From CAZIGK01 sp964538615 (GTDB lineage Bacteria; Pseudomonadota; Alphaproteobacteria; Rickettsiales; RI-342): a stretch of DNA of 64,000 nt. Below the pieces are notes generated by a model. It was not told the DNA's origin. It worked only from the letters and a program-made list of their open reading frames with translations, and did no database searches. Within the stretch, counting starts at the first letter, position 1. Each line of letters starts with the position of its first letter. The stretch lies in contig CAZIGK010000010.1 of assembly GCA_964538615.1 (NCBI GenBank), positions 1-64,000 of the forward strand. Reading direction: 5' to 3'. A program made the translations under genes and the position numbers. Shown piece after piece: positions 43,198 through 52,167 of this stretch.

Positions 43198-44049
43198 TTA
43201 TTGCAAGGTGCGCGCCTGATTGACAAGCCGCATGACCTCGCGTTGCAGGGCATCGACTTTGACGTGTTCGGGCGGAACGGCGGCACCCATCACCAGCCGG
43301 ACATCCGGTAACTGGCGCGGCAGGAACGGCCAGCGCGCCTTATGGTATTTGCGGCTGAAAATACTGCCCCATAGCCCATGGATGCCGATGGGATAGACCG
43401 GTACGGGTGTTTGTTGAATGATATGTTCAATGCCCTGCTTGAAGCGGCCGAGGAATCCGGTGTAGGTGAGGCGTCCTTCCGGAAAGATGCAGACCAGCTC
43501 TCCGGCTTGTAGGGCATTCGCAATTTCCTGCATGGCGGCTTCCACAATTTCTTTTTTGGGGTAGATGGGGATAGCGCGGTTGATTTGCATGAAATAATGC
43601 ACCCCCGGTGCCTCGTAGATGAGTTTATCAATGACGTAGCGGATGGGGCGGGGACTGGCGGCATTGATGAACAGCCCGTCCAGATAGGAGACATGGTTGG
43701 CGATGATAAGTCCTGGCCCGGTGAGGGGAAGTTGCTCAAAACCCTGATAATGTGGACGATAAACCAGCCGGATAAGCCAGCGGGCAGCGAAACGGTAGAG
43801 CGGTTCCAGTGCAGCATGCGGGTGGGCTTGAGAAAAATCGGGAAACGGGCGACGGAACGCGGCGGCATGGGGGTCATGATGCGGCAGCAGCCCGTGCTGC
43901 GGCTCCGCAGAGAAGCAGGGGTCGTCAGGGCTGGCTCCCGGCGGGCAGACGGACGGCGTGGGGGCAGGGTTCGCGTGAGGGGAGGAGGCTGGAGCCGTCA
44001 GGCGTAAGCCAGAGGGAAGCGGTAAACGGTGCCATAGGGCGTGCAACAC
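43198..44049 (-). CDS. PlsC-type 1-acylglycerol-phosphate acyltransferase with odd N-terminal extension
   Basis: The catalytic H-x4-D motif is IIANHVSYLDGLF, followed by the substrate motif LVCIFPEGRLTYTGFLGRFKQG and PVYPIGIHGLWGS, most like the acyltransferase domain of Aas-type or MFS-acyltransferase fusions. The first about 60 residues (LRLTAPASSPHANPAPTPSVCPPGAS) are Pro/Ala/Ser-rich low complexity with no fold, so the true start may be later than 44049. No transporter domain is fused. Confidence 0.8.
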   Translation of the reverse strand: MLHALWHRLPLPSGLRLTAPASSPHANPAPTPSVCPPGASPDDPCFSAEPQHGLLPHHDPHAAAFRRPFPDFSQAHPHAALEPLYRFAARWLIRLVYRPHYQGFEQLPLTGPGLIIANHVSYLDGLFINAASPRPIRYVIDKLIYEAPGVHYFMQINRAIPIYPKKEIVEAAMQEIANALQAGELVCIFPEGRLTYTGFLGRFKQGIEHIIQQTPVPVYPIGIHGLWGSIFSRKYHKARWPFLPRQLPDVRLVMGAAVPPEHVKVDALQREVMRLVNQARTLQ

Positions 44050-44099
44050 AGATGAGGCTCCCGCAAGAGATATTCTGGTTTATAAGGTTATTGTCGCAG

Positions 44100-44380
44100 T
44101 AAGCCATGTAGATTTTCTTAAGGAAATATGCTGCATTGCGGCGATATGCGCCATTTTTGTGCGCATGGGTTCAGGCGTTAGTGCCGGTTCTGCCAGAGTC
44201 CGACCGGCAGTGGCATGGCCGTGCCAGAATGCCACGATGCAGCTGGAACAAAAGTATCAGGTGAGAGATTTTTTTAACGGCGATACCACAGGTTGTCTGG
44301 CGCAGGAAGCGAGGCGAGGTGATTGCTTTTTTTACGCTTTTTTTATGCTGCACCGCACATGGTGCAACGCAGCATAAAAA
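44100..44380 (+). ncRNA. Structured gene-free region upstream of the MFS gene, candidate RNA
   Basis: A gene-free stretch between divergent genes. Perfect stems: TGCCGGT/ACCGGCA at 44182-44209 and TGGCA/TGCCA at 44211-44226. Then T-rich stretches and a strong hairpin TTTTTATGCTGC (44340-44351) with GCAGCATAAAAA (44369-44380) and an inner CACC/GGTG. This could be a small RNA ending in an intrinsic terminator or a leader of the MFS gene. No known family is recognised; function is inferred from structure only. Confidence 0.4.
44340..44380. terminator. Bidirectional intrinsic terminator
   Basis: A perfect 12-bp stem, TTTTTATGCTGC with GCAGCATAAAAA, ends in T runs on both strands. It insulates the MFS gene from upstream transcripts, or ends the candidate RNA before it. 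Confidence 0.65.
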
Positions 44381-44545
44381 GGGTGCTAGGTTATTGAACT
44401 CTAAGAATGAATGACAAAGGCAAAGTTTCGTGCTATCGCTCCCAGACCCTGATTGTCAACAGGGGATGCAGAGGCAGAAAAAACAAGCAGCCATGCTGCC
44501 ACAGGCCGGAGGCAGATTCCGGTGAAACCAGAGGGAGTGGATACT

Positions 44546-45808
44546 GTGGAGTTTCAGTCAACCAGTCGTATTCGTCTAACATTGTTTCTGGTGTATTTTA
44601 TTTTTGCGGTACTGATGAATAGTGTCGGTACGGTCATTTTACAGTCCATTGCCAGTTTTGATATCTCCAAACCCATGGCCAGCGTGCTGGAGGCCTGTAA
44701 AGACCTCTCTATTGTGATGGTTTCGTTTATTGTGGCATCGTTTTTGCCGCGTTATGGCTTTCGCCGGGCGATTATGACAGGCCTGGGGCTGGTGGCTGTG
44801 GCCTGCGTTGCCGTGCCCTTGTTGCCCAGTTTCTGGACGGTGAAGTTTTTGTTTCTGGCGACCGGTACGGCTTTTGCGCTGGTGAAAGTATCTGTTTATT
44901 CCATTGCGGGGTTAATTAATCAGTGCAAAGCAGGGCACGGCCATTTCATCAACAGCATTGAAGGTTTCTTCATGGTGGGGGTTCTGTGTGGTTTCTGGGT
45001 GTTCAGTTTCTACATTGATTCGGCCAATCCCGCCTCTCTGAGTTGGACAGGGGTTTACTGGCCGCTGGCAGGCTTGTGTGTGCTGGCGATGGGAATGCTG
45101 ATGATCTCGCCGTTGGATGAATCTGCGGCGCGCTGCGAAGAGACGCATCCACGGGAAGAGTTTTTGCATATGTTGCGTCTGATTGCCATGCCGTTGGTCG
45201 TGATTTTTGTGATTTCCGCCTTTTTATACGTACTGATAGAGCAGGGCGTGAATAGCTGGTTGCCGACCTTCAACCACCAGATGCTGCATTTACCCGCCGC
45301 TATGAGCGTGCAGGTGAGCAGTATTTTTGCTGGAAGTCTGGCGCTGGGGCGGTTGACTGCCGGATATGCTTTGAAAAAAATGCATTGGTATCCGTTGCTG
45401 AGCTTATGTCTGGTCGCTACGGCGGTACTGATGCTGGTTTCCCTTCCGCTTTCCCGCCATATTGAGCCGATAGAGGGAATGAACTGGCTGAATGCACCGA
45501 TTGCGGCCTATATTTTTCCGCTCATCGGGTTTTTTATGGCGCCCATCTACCCGACCCTCAATTCCATGATGTTGATGGCACTGCCGAAGAATCGCCATTC
45601 TGCCATGACGGGGATGATTATGATTTTCTCTGCGCTTGGGGGAACCTGCGGCTCTTTGCTGACCGGAACCCTGTTTGAATTGCTGGATGGCCAGACGGCT
45701 TTTTACCTGATGTTGCTGCCATTGGCAGGCGTATTGATTACCTTGCGGCAATTTCACCATCAGGCAGAAAAAATGCACCTGCATTTATCGGCTCCTGTTG
45801 CTGCATAG
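44546..45808 (+). CDS. MFS transporter, FucP-like sugar permease
   Basis: About 12 membrane helices in 420 aa. Visible: LTLFLVYFIFAVLMNSVGTVIL, a cytoplasmic loop near residues 195-215, and the second half from PLVVIFVISAFLYVLIEQGVNSWLP. The start is probably the GTG at 44546, with GAGGGAG eight bases upstream (MEFQSTSRIRLTLF); the frame opens at a TTG at 44453 without ribosome site. GLG- and FucP-type features suggest sugar or sugar-acid uptake; the substrate is unknown. Confidence 0.78.
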   Translation: MEFQSTSRIRLTLFLVYFIFAVLMNSVGTVILQSIASFDISKPMASVLEACKDLSIVMVSFIVASFLPRYGFRRAIMTGLGLVAVACVAVPLLPSFWTVKFLFLATGTAFALVKVSVYSIAGLINQCKAGHGHFINSIEGFFMVGVLCGFWVFSFYIDSANPASLSWTGVYWPLAGLCVLAMGMLMISPLDESAARCEETHPREEFLHMLRLIAMPLVVIFVISAFLYVLIEQGVNSWLPTFNHQMLHLPAAMSVQVSSIFAGSLALGRLTAGYALKKMHWYPLLSLCLVATAVLMLVSLPLSRHIEPIEGMNWLNAPIAAYIFPLIGFFMAPIYPTLNSMMLMALPKNRHSAMTGMIMIFSALGGTCGSLLTGTLFELLDGQTAFYLMLLPLAGVLITLRQFHHQAEKMHLHLSAPVAA

Positions 45809-45871
45809 GCTGTCTGTCCCGTCTCATGTGGTCTTACCAGACCGATGTCTCTCCACTGACCCGACATATGG

Positions 45872-45896
45872 ATTCCTGATAGTAGGAATGCTTTTT
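45872..45896 (+). terminator. Possible weak terminator after the MFS gene
   Basis: ATTCCT (45872-45877) pairs with AGGAAT (45884-45889) around a 6-base loop, followed by GCTTTTT. A short stem, so a weak candidate. Confidence 0.35.
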
Positions 45897-45936
45897 AGCG
45901 GGTTAGGTTTTGAGAGTCTGGTAAAGGATGGCACGC

Positions 45937-47529
45937 ATGGAATTGGCGCTGACAGGATGGGATTACGCCATCATTGCAATCTATTTAGGCGGTATTTTAC
46001 TGCATGGCTGGTGGGTCGGACGCGGTCATGAGACGGCAGACGGCTATTTTTTGGCGGCGCGCAGCCTGCCATGGTATCTGGTGGGATTTTCGCTGTATGC
46101 CTCCAATATGTCCGGTTCCAGCTTTGTGGGGCTGATGGGGGCATCGTATCAGCATGGGTTGGTGGTCTTTAACTACGAGTGGACCGCCGTGGTGGTGCTG
46201 CTCTTCTTTGCTTTGTTTATGTTGCCGTATTTTTTGAAGCTGCGTATTTCCACCATACCGGAGTTTCTGGAACGGCGTTTTGATGCCCGCGCCCGCAGGC
46301 TATATTCCCTGTTCACCATTATTGCCATTATTTTCATTGATACTGCCGGAGCCTTATACGCGGGCGGGCTGATTATTCGCCTGTTATTCCCCATCTTCGC
46401 GCTATGGCAGGCTGTGGCATTGCTGGGGATGCTGGCGGGGGTTTACACCATCATGGGGGGGTTGAAGTCGGTGGTGGTCACCGATTCTGTGCAGGCGGTG
46501 CTGCTGATTCTTGGCGGTATCTGCATGTTGTATTTCGGGCTGGATGCGGTCGGTGGCTGGGATCGCCTGATGCAGCAGTTGGATGCCGAGAAAAAACAAT
46601 TCATTCGGCCATTGGGGGATGACTTTATGCCCTGGACGGGGATTTTTGGGGTGATTCTGCTGGGCTTTTATTATTGGACACTCAACCAGTTTATTGCGCA
46701 ACGTACGCTGGGTTCCAAAGACCTGGCACACGGGCAGGGAGGGGCGATGTTTGCCGCCCTGCTAAAATTGCCCAACCTGCTGATTATGATTATACCGGGG
46801 GTGATTGCGCTGGTACTCTACCCGAACCTTGAGCGACCGGATTTGGCATTTCCGACACTGGCGTTTGATGTGTTGCCCATCGGCATTCGTGGGGTGGTGC
46901 TGACCGCGTTGATTGCGGCCATTATGTCCAGTCTGGATTCTGCATTGAATGCGGCGGCGACCCTTATCACGCTGGATTTTGTGCGGGTGCGCTGGCCGCA
47001 TCTGTCTGACCGGGCGTTGGTGCGAACCGGGCGGGTGCTGACGGGGGTGGTGATGCTGGTGGGGATGGTGTATGCGCCGCAGATTGCACATTTCCAAACC
47101 CTGTTCGATTACGTGCAATCCGCATTGGCGTATATTATTCCTTCTGCCGTGGCCGTGTATCTCATGGCGTTGTTCAGTAGCCATATCAATGCATTTTCCG
47201 CTGCGATGGTGTTGCGTATAGGTCTGACGGTTGGGGTGGTGTTATTTATTCTGCGAAACCTGACTGACTATTGGGAGCTGTGGGGTTTGCCGGATATGCA
47301 TTACACCAATGTGGCAGGGTTGCTCTTCGTTATCTATTGCCTGTTGAGTTATGGCCTGAGTTATTGGGGAGAAAAACCCGATGCACAGGACTTGCACCAT
47401 ACCACCTTTACTCGTGGTGATTTCAGAGCACACCTGCTGACATGGCGGCAACCGCATCTGGCGGCTTGTGCCATTGCGCTGGCTTTTGCGATGACAGGCT
47501 GTGTTATGGGATGCTGGTTTTGGGTGTGA
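45937..47529 (+). CDS. Sodium/solute symporter family (SSS, SGLT-like)
   Basis: About 13-14 membrane helices in 530 aa. Family landmarks are the N-terminal GYFLAARSLPWYLVGFSLYASNMSGSSFVGLMG and the Na+-coupling region AIMSSLDSALNAAATLITLDFVR, with G-rich GGLKSVVVTDSVQAVLL. I use ATG 45937, preceded by AAGG nine bases before; ATG 45928 would put the ribosome site too close. Sodium-coupled uptake of a sugar or carboxylate is likely. It follows the MFS gene on the same strand. Confidence 0.85.
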   Translation: MELALTGWDYAIIAIYLGGILLHGWWVGRGHETADGYFLAARSLPWYLVGFSLYASNMSGSSFVGLMGASYQHGLVVFNYEWTAVVVLLFFALFMLPYFLKLRISTIPEFLERRFDARARRLYSLFTIIAIIFIDTAGALYAGGLIIRLLFPIFALWQAVALLGMLAGVYTIMGGLKSVVVTDSVQAVLLILGGICMLYFGLDAVGGWDRLMQQLDAEKKQFIRPLGDDFMPWTGIFGVILLGFYYWTLNQFIAQRTLGSKDLAHGQGGAMFAALLKLPNLLIMIIPGVIALVLYPNLERPDLAFPTLAFDVLPIGIRGVVLTALIAAIMSSLDSALNAAATLITLDFVRVRWPHLSDRALVRTGRVLTGVVMLVGMVYAPQIAHFQTLFDYVQSALAYIIPSAVAVYLMALFSSHINAFSAAMVLRIGLTVGVVLFILRNLTDYWELWGLPDMHYTNVAGLLFVIYCLLSYGLSYWGEKPDAQDLHHTTFTRGDFRAHLLTWRQPHLAACAIALAFAMTGCVMGCWFWV

Positions 47530-47581
47530 GCAGGAGCCATCCCTGCTGGATGATAAGCGTTTTTGCGAGGGGTAGATTGCG

Positions 47582-48676
47582 ATGATACAGGTGTCATCTC
47601 TGCCGTTATGGTTGCTCTATGGGCTGGTGAGTCTGTTGTTGTTGCTGGTGGGGACATTCGTCATCCGGCGGTTGCACCGCAAAGCCTTACAACAGGAGTT
47701 GACCAACAGTTTCCGCATTTTCTTCCGCCGGATGTACCGACCCGGCTCCCTGATGCTGTTGGTGCTGCTGGGCAAGATGCTGGTGCACGCTGGGTTGCCC
47801 TTGCCGCACTGGTTGCTGAACCCGGTGAACCATGCCACCACCATCCTGATGATTGGTGCCGGCGGCTGGATGGTGATTGGAGTGCTGAGTGCGGTCAAGA
47901 CCAAAATATTGCGTCGGCACGATATGGCGACCGCCGATAATCTGCGGGCGCGCAAAATCCACACCCAGTTTGATGTGATTTACCGCATTATCAGCTTTGT
48001 GGTGATTGTGGTGACGCTGGCCATGATGCTGCTGACCTTTGAACAGGTAGCAGCCATTGGGCAGGGGCTGTTGGCATCTGCCGGGGTGGCGGGAATTATT
48101 TTGGGTTTGGCAGCACAAAAAACCCTTGGGAATGTGTTTGCGGGGATTCAGATTGCTCTCACACAGCCGATCCGACTGGAGGATGCGGTGGTGGTGGAGG
48201 GAGAATGGGGGTGGATTGAGGAAATTACCCTGACCTATGTGGTGGTGCGTATTTGGGATTTGCGGCGGTTGGTATTACCCATTTCCTATTTTACGGAAAA
48301 ACCTTTCCAGAACTGGACGCGCAAAGAAGCGGAGATTATCGGCTCCGTGACGATCTACACCGATTATACGGTGCCTGTGGATGCCATGCGTGCACAACTG
48401 GATGCCGTGTTGGAGCAAACCCCCCTGTGGAATAAGCGGGTAAAAGTGCTGCAAGTAATTGACACCACCGAGCATGCTCTGGTGTTACGTGCGCTGATGA
48501 CGGGTAGGGATTCCCCCACCACCTGGGATTTACGTTGTTTTGTGCGGGAGAAGCTGGTGGAATGGTTACGGCGGGAATATCCGGAAGCCTTGCCCAAAAC
48601 CCGACTGGACATGGATGGTGCAATGCAGCAATTTCATGCTGCAATGCAAAATAAAAATCAAATACTTACAAAATAA
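47582..48676 (+). CDS. MscS family mechanosensitive ion channel
   Basis: Small-conductance type channel. After N-terminal helices (LWLLYGLVSLLLLLVG and further segments), the MscS pore helix TM3 is VAAIGQGLLASAGVAGIILGLAAQKTLGNVFAGIQIALTQPI (Gly/Ala-rich), followed by the beta domain RLEDAVVVEGEWGWIEEITLTYVVVRIWDLRRLVLPISYF and the C-terminal cytoplasmic vestibule. 364 aa. It protects against hypo-osmotic shock or releases osmolytes. Confidence 0.9.
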   Translation: MIQVSSLPLWLLYGLVSLLLLLVGTFVIRRLHRKALQQELTNSFRIFFRRMYRPGSLMLLVLLGKMLVHAGLPLPHWLLNPVNHATTILMIGAGGWMVIGVLSAVKTKILRRHDMATADNLRARKIHTQFDVIYRIISFVVIVVTLAMMLLTFEQVAAIGQGLLASAGVAGIILGLAAQKTLGNVFAGIQIALTQPIRLEDAVVVEGEWGWIEEITLTYVVVRIWDLRRLVLPISYFTEKPFQNWTRKEAEIIGSVTIYTDYTVPVDAMRAQLDAVLEQTPLWNKRVKVLQVIDTTEHALVLRALMTGRDSPTTWDLRCFVREKLVEWLRREYPEALPKTRLDMDGAMQQFHAAMQNKNQILTK

Positions 48677-48837
48677 TGGCTGTTAATGCACAGACAACAA
48701 AACTGTCATAAAATTGTCAAATTCCACTGCTAGCGTGGAAGGGTGGTATTGGATTCGGCCATCAGCCTGCATATTGTATGGAGTGTAGGTTGAACCCAGT
48801 GAATCACTTTACTCTCCTCTAACCTGACGAGCGTTAT

Positions 48838-50403
48838 ATGGCGACAATACGTGCCTTTTCATCCCCCGCTTTCGGCATGACGCGTGCAACGGCATTGCAG
48901 TTGCCGGAGGGAGTGCTGGATGGTCAGGTGCAGGCGTCAGAGAGCCAACAGCCCACCCGTTTAAGGGAGGTGGTGGTTCAGCAAATGCAGCAGCGGTTGC
49001 AGGATTATCTGCAAGAAAATCCGGGTCAGGCAGATAAATGGCAGGGCTGTACCATTCGGCTATTGCCGAAGGGGCGGGAAGCGACACTGGAAATTGCAGG
49101 CTACCCAGAAGAAGGGGAAAGTCTGGTCAGTGACTGGTTGAAAGAATGGAGCCGAAATGAGGCAAAGCCCGCACTGGATGCGGGCAAAACCAAACTGGAT
49201 GAGACAAAAACCATCGCTCGCAGTGATTCTGACAGCCGTGATAAGGATGCGCTGATTGGGCGTTATTCCACGCTGGGTGTGGGATTACTCTCCCTGATTG
49301 CAGGGATTGGGATTAATATTACCGCCACCGTGGAGCGCAAGCGCGAAGAGGCACTGAAGAAAAAAGAAGGCAAGGGCGAAGATAAAGGCGGGCCATGGCG
49401 CTGGCTGAAAACTCTGGGGACGATTTGTTTTATTGCGGCCAGCAGTGTTTTAACACTGGGGGGATTTCTACGGTCACGCCAGCGCAGCCTGCAAGAGATG
49501 TTTCGTGATATTGCAGACAATAAAACCGACGGTGAATTGACGCTGGAGCAAAAAGAACAGCCCTTACAGCAGGCACAACGGTTTGTGGAGCGTACCTTGT
49601 GGAGCGTGGTACCGGTGCTGAACCTGTCGGGCAATGCGTTGATTATGGCTGGCAGCGCCATTGGTGCTGGCAGCGCTATCGCGGGTGATGCCGCGGCATC
49701 AGGACAGGATGGGCAGGATGTGTCTGCGCAGGAAGCCGCAGATGCGAAGGCGGCGAAGCAAAGCGCGGGTCTGAACCGGGCGATTGAAGCGATTGGAACC
49801 GGCATGGGGGTTGCGGGCAATATGTTTATTGCCGCGCCGATTAAAGAGGCGCAGGAAGCCGGACATTTACCGGATCATCCGGTGGTGGATTTTGCCGTAA
49901 AACACCAGATGCCGCTGGGGGCAGGCACGGATCAGGTGGGTAGTATGCTACTGGCGCTGGCACCCTTAAGCAAAATTTTTGGCCCGAAAGGTGGGGATAA
50001 GGAAACCAAGGTCGGGATTATGGATTATGCACAGTTGGTGATGCTACCGATTTCTTTGTTGTGCGGGTTGCTGACCGCATGGTCACCGAAGAACAAAGAG
50101 TTTGGCGCGCAGGAAATTGGGCAGGAAGCCGCACGTTACCTGCGCAGCAGTGCTCCTAAGGATGAAAGTGGCAAAGCCCTGATTCATTTGTCCGATATTG
50201 AGCAACTGACCCAGCGGGTCATGATGCAGCCAGAGATATTGAATATCTCGCAGGATGAGCAGCAAAAAATCAAGATGGCTACTGCAAAAGCGTTGTGTGA
50301 GTTTGGCGGAGATGGCGTGGCACTGGGCGAAGACGTGTTGCCTCTGCTGGCTGCCGCCGAGCAGACCCAATGTATGCCGCAGCCGCTACAGGCAGCCGGT
50401 TGA
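48838..50403 (+). CDS. Unrecognised membrane protein, 521 aa
   Basis: I do not recognise this protein. Residues 1-135 are soluble and rich in Gln, Glu and Lys; the first helix is near residue 143-163 (TLGVGLLSLIAGIGINITATV), followed by a Lys/Glu segment (ERKREEALKKKEGKGEDKGG), and hydrophobic segments at about 192-212, 262-285, 300-325, 363-378 and 400-420. A Gly/Ala/Asp run (SAIGAGSAIAGDAAASGQDGQD) is low complexity. The C-terminal 100 residues are soluble and Gln-rich. The start at 48838 has only a weak ribosome site. It is flanked by an unrelated channel and the CCA enzyme. Confidence 0.65.
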   Translation: MATIRAFSSPAFGMTRATALQLPEGVLDGQVQASESQQPTRLREVVVQQMQQRLQDYLQENPGQADKWQGCTIRLLPKGREATLEIAGYPEEGESLVSDWLKEWSRNEAKPALDAGKTKLDETKTIARSDSDSRDKDALIGRYSTLGVGLLSLIAGIGINITATVERKREEALKKKEGKGEDKGGPWRWLKTLGTICFIAASSVLTLGGFLRSRQRSLQEMFRDIADNKTDGELTLEQKEQPLQQAQRFVERTLWSVVPVLNLSGNALIMAGSAIGAGSAIAGDAAASGQDGQDVSAQEAADAKAAKQSAGLNRAIEAIGTGMGVAGNMFIAAPIKEAQEAGHLPDHPVVDFAVKHQMPLGAGTDQVGSMLLALAPLSKIFGPKGGDKETKVGIMDYAQLVMLPISLLCGLLTAWSPKNKEFGAQEIGQEAARYLRSSAPKDESGKALIHLSDIEQLTQRVMMQPEILNISQDEQQKIKMATAKALCEFGGDGVALGEDVLPLLAAAEQTQCMPQPLQAAG

Positions 50404-50423
50404 CGTATCTGCCTCGCGGTGGA

Positions 50424-51740
50424 TTAGGGTGCTCCCTCTCTGGCAAGGCGGAGCAGTGTCTCTGCATCCGGTTGGCAGTGCTGTTGCAGCCAATAGGTTT
50501 CCAGTGCCTGATGCTGTTTTCCCAACGCGGTGCCGGGGGGAAGTCCTAACGCCTGCATGAGTTGATGACCATTCACCGGAAAGCGGGGGACGGGAGTGGC
50601 GCTAAGCTGTGACAGGCGAGCGGACAGGTCTGATATATCCTCTGCCATAGGGGATGAGCGGTGCCAGACACGCCACAGAATCAGAGCTTGTTGCAGCAGG
50701 CGATGCGGTTGTGGATACTTGCGTTGTTGGTAGAGCAGGGCGGGAAGTTCCGCTGTGGCTGGCAGGGCTGTCCATTGTGACGCGAGTGTGAGCAAGCGTT
50801 GCAGATGCTGAGTATCATCCCGTGATAGGCGCCAATGCGGGTTGATGACCGACAGGTGGTTGGGGGTGTGCCACAGTAGGCAGGCCAGCGTTAAGCGCCA
50901 GTCTGCCCAGAATACCGCAGATGCAGGCAGGTTGGGTAGCAGGCGCTGTTGTAAGTGCCAGAGCTGCGTTAAAGGAAGCGGTTCCGGCAGGTGCAGGGGG
51001 GCGTGCCAGCGGCAGTGTTGCATCCAGCGTAAGGCCAAAGCCGCACGGGGATGCGCGAGGAGGCGAGTCATTTCCTGCTGGATGCGTTCACCGGAAAGGG
51101 TATGGATATCCGCTGCATGGGCGCGAAATATTTGTTGCAGTTCTGCATCCGGCGTATGGTGGGAAAAACGTACCCAGAAACGGGCGTAGCGCAACAGACG
51201 TAGCGTATCTTCCCGGATGCGTTGTGCTGCATCCCCCACAAAACGCACCTCACCCTGCATCAGATCGGTCAACCCCTGACCGGTCGGGTCATAAATACGC
51301 CCCCTGGCATCTGCCGAGAGGCTGTTGAGAGTAAAATCCCGCCGCTGTGCATCGGCTAGCCAGTCCGTGCCGAAGCGCACAGTCGCATGGCGGCCATCGG
51401 TCTCGATGTCCTGACGCAGGCTGGTGATCTCCCACTGCTGACCAGAGGGTGCACGTGCGGTAATGGTGCCGTGCGCTACACCGGTTGGGAGCGCACGAAA
51501 ACCGACTGCTTCAATACAGGCGAGGGTGACAGGTGGCGGAGCAGTGGTGGCGATATCCAGTTCCGTGGAGGCATCGGCTTGTTGCAGCAGGGCGTCACGC
51601 ACGCAGCCTCCGATAAAACGCCAGTCCTGTCCGGCCTGCTGTAGCGCGTGGGAAAGCTGCTGCCATTCCGGGCTAAGCCATTGGCGCAGCAATTCGGGTG
51701 GGAGTAGGGCATCTACGGGTTGGGGGGAGTGGACTGCCAT
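50424..51740 (-). CDS. cca: CCA-adding/poly(A) polymerase family nucleotidyltransferase
   Basis: Class II nucleotidyltransferase head with FIGGCVRDALL, LDIATTAPPPVT and QRRDFTLNSLSADARGRIYDPTGQGLTDL, followed by the helical RNA-binding domain IREDTLRLLRYARFWVRF. Likely CCA addition to tRNA 3' ends. The catalytic DxD of this class, normally D-x-D in a DLDIAT-like string, here reads E-L-D. 438 aa. The C-terminal half is Trp/Gln/His-rich and diverged. It overlaps the downstream end of a DUF6111 gene by 28 bp. Confidence 0.88.
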   Translation of the reverse strand: MAVHSPQPVDALLPPELLRQWLSPEWQQLSHALQQAGQDWRFIGGCVRDALLQQADASTELDIATTAPPPVTLACIEAVGFRALPTGVAHGTITARAPSGQQWEITSLRQDIETDGRHATVRFGTDWLADAQRRDFTLNSLSADARGRIYDPTGQGLTDLMQGEVRFVGDAAQRIREDTLRLLRYARFWVRFSHHTPDAELQQIFRAHAADIHTLSGERIQQEMTRLLAHPRAALALRWMQHCRWHAPLHLPEPLPLTQLWHLQQRLLPNLPASAVFWADWRLTLACLLWHTPNHLSVINPHWRLSRDDTQHLQRLLTLASQWTALPATAELPALLYQQRKYPQPHRLLQQALILWRVWHRSSPMAEDISDLSARLSQLSATPVPRFPVNGHQLMQALGLPPGTALGKQHQALETYWLQQHCQPDAETLLRLAREGAP

Positions 51741-51982
51741 TGCGCTGGTACCAGTTGGTCATCCTGCAAATGGGCGGGGATGTAGGTTTGGTCACGGTTA
51801 GCGGGCTGCTGCCAGACCAGCAGAATGACCGCCACCAATGCAGTAATAACCGCAGCCGCCAGCCACCACAGACCCCGACCGCGTAGCCATTGCCGCACGG
51901 GATGCACGGCGGGCAATCGCCAGAGCAACCACAGCACCAGCAGCGGCAGTAGAAACAGAATCAGGCGTGCGAATAACAGCAT
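51713..51982 (-). CDS. Small membrane protein, DUF6111-like
   Basis: 89 aa with two membrane helices (LLFARLILFLLPLLVLWLLWRLP and WWLAAAVITALVAVILLVW) and a soluble tail TYIPAHLQDDQLVPAQW. The layout and its position next to the CCA-adding enzyme match DUF6111 proteins of alphaproteobacteria. Its start lies ten bases downstream of a possible 31-residue membrane peptide (51992-52087). Confidence 0.7.
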   Translation of the reverse strand: MLLFARLILFLLPLLVLWLLWRLPAVHPVRQWLRGRGLWWLAAAVITALVAVILLVWQQPANRDQTYIPAHLQDDQLVPAQWQSTPPNP

Positions 51983-51991
51983 GAGAGATGG

Positions 51992-52087
51992 CTACTCTCG
52001 TCCCATGAAATACCAGACGGCAAATGCCAGTAAGGGAAAAAGAATGATGCCAAAACGTTGGATAATGTTGATGAGCGTTGAAATCAT
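51992..52087 (-). CDS. Possible 31-residue single-helix membrane peptide
   Basis: ATG at 52087, TAG at 51994-51992. The translation begins MISTLINIIQRFGII and ends VWYFMGRE, with one membrane-helix-length hydrophobic stretch and an N-terminal region of positive charge (QRF). It lies directly upstream of the DUF6111-like gene on the same strand. The ribosome site is unclear (AAGG 13 bases upstream), so it may be chance. Confidence 0.35.
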   Translation of the reverse strand: MISTLINIIQRFGIILFPLLAFAVWYFMGRE

Positions 52088-52167
52088 AGAGCCTGTGACC
52101 TTGTGATAAGGATGAGATGCAGCATGGGTGACAGCATGCCGATAAAAGATAAACAAAACGTATCACT

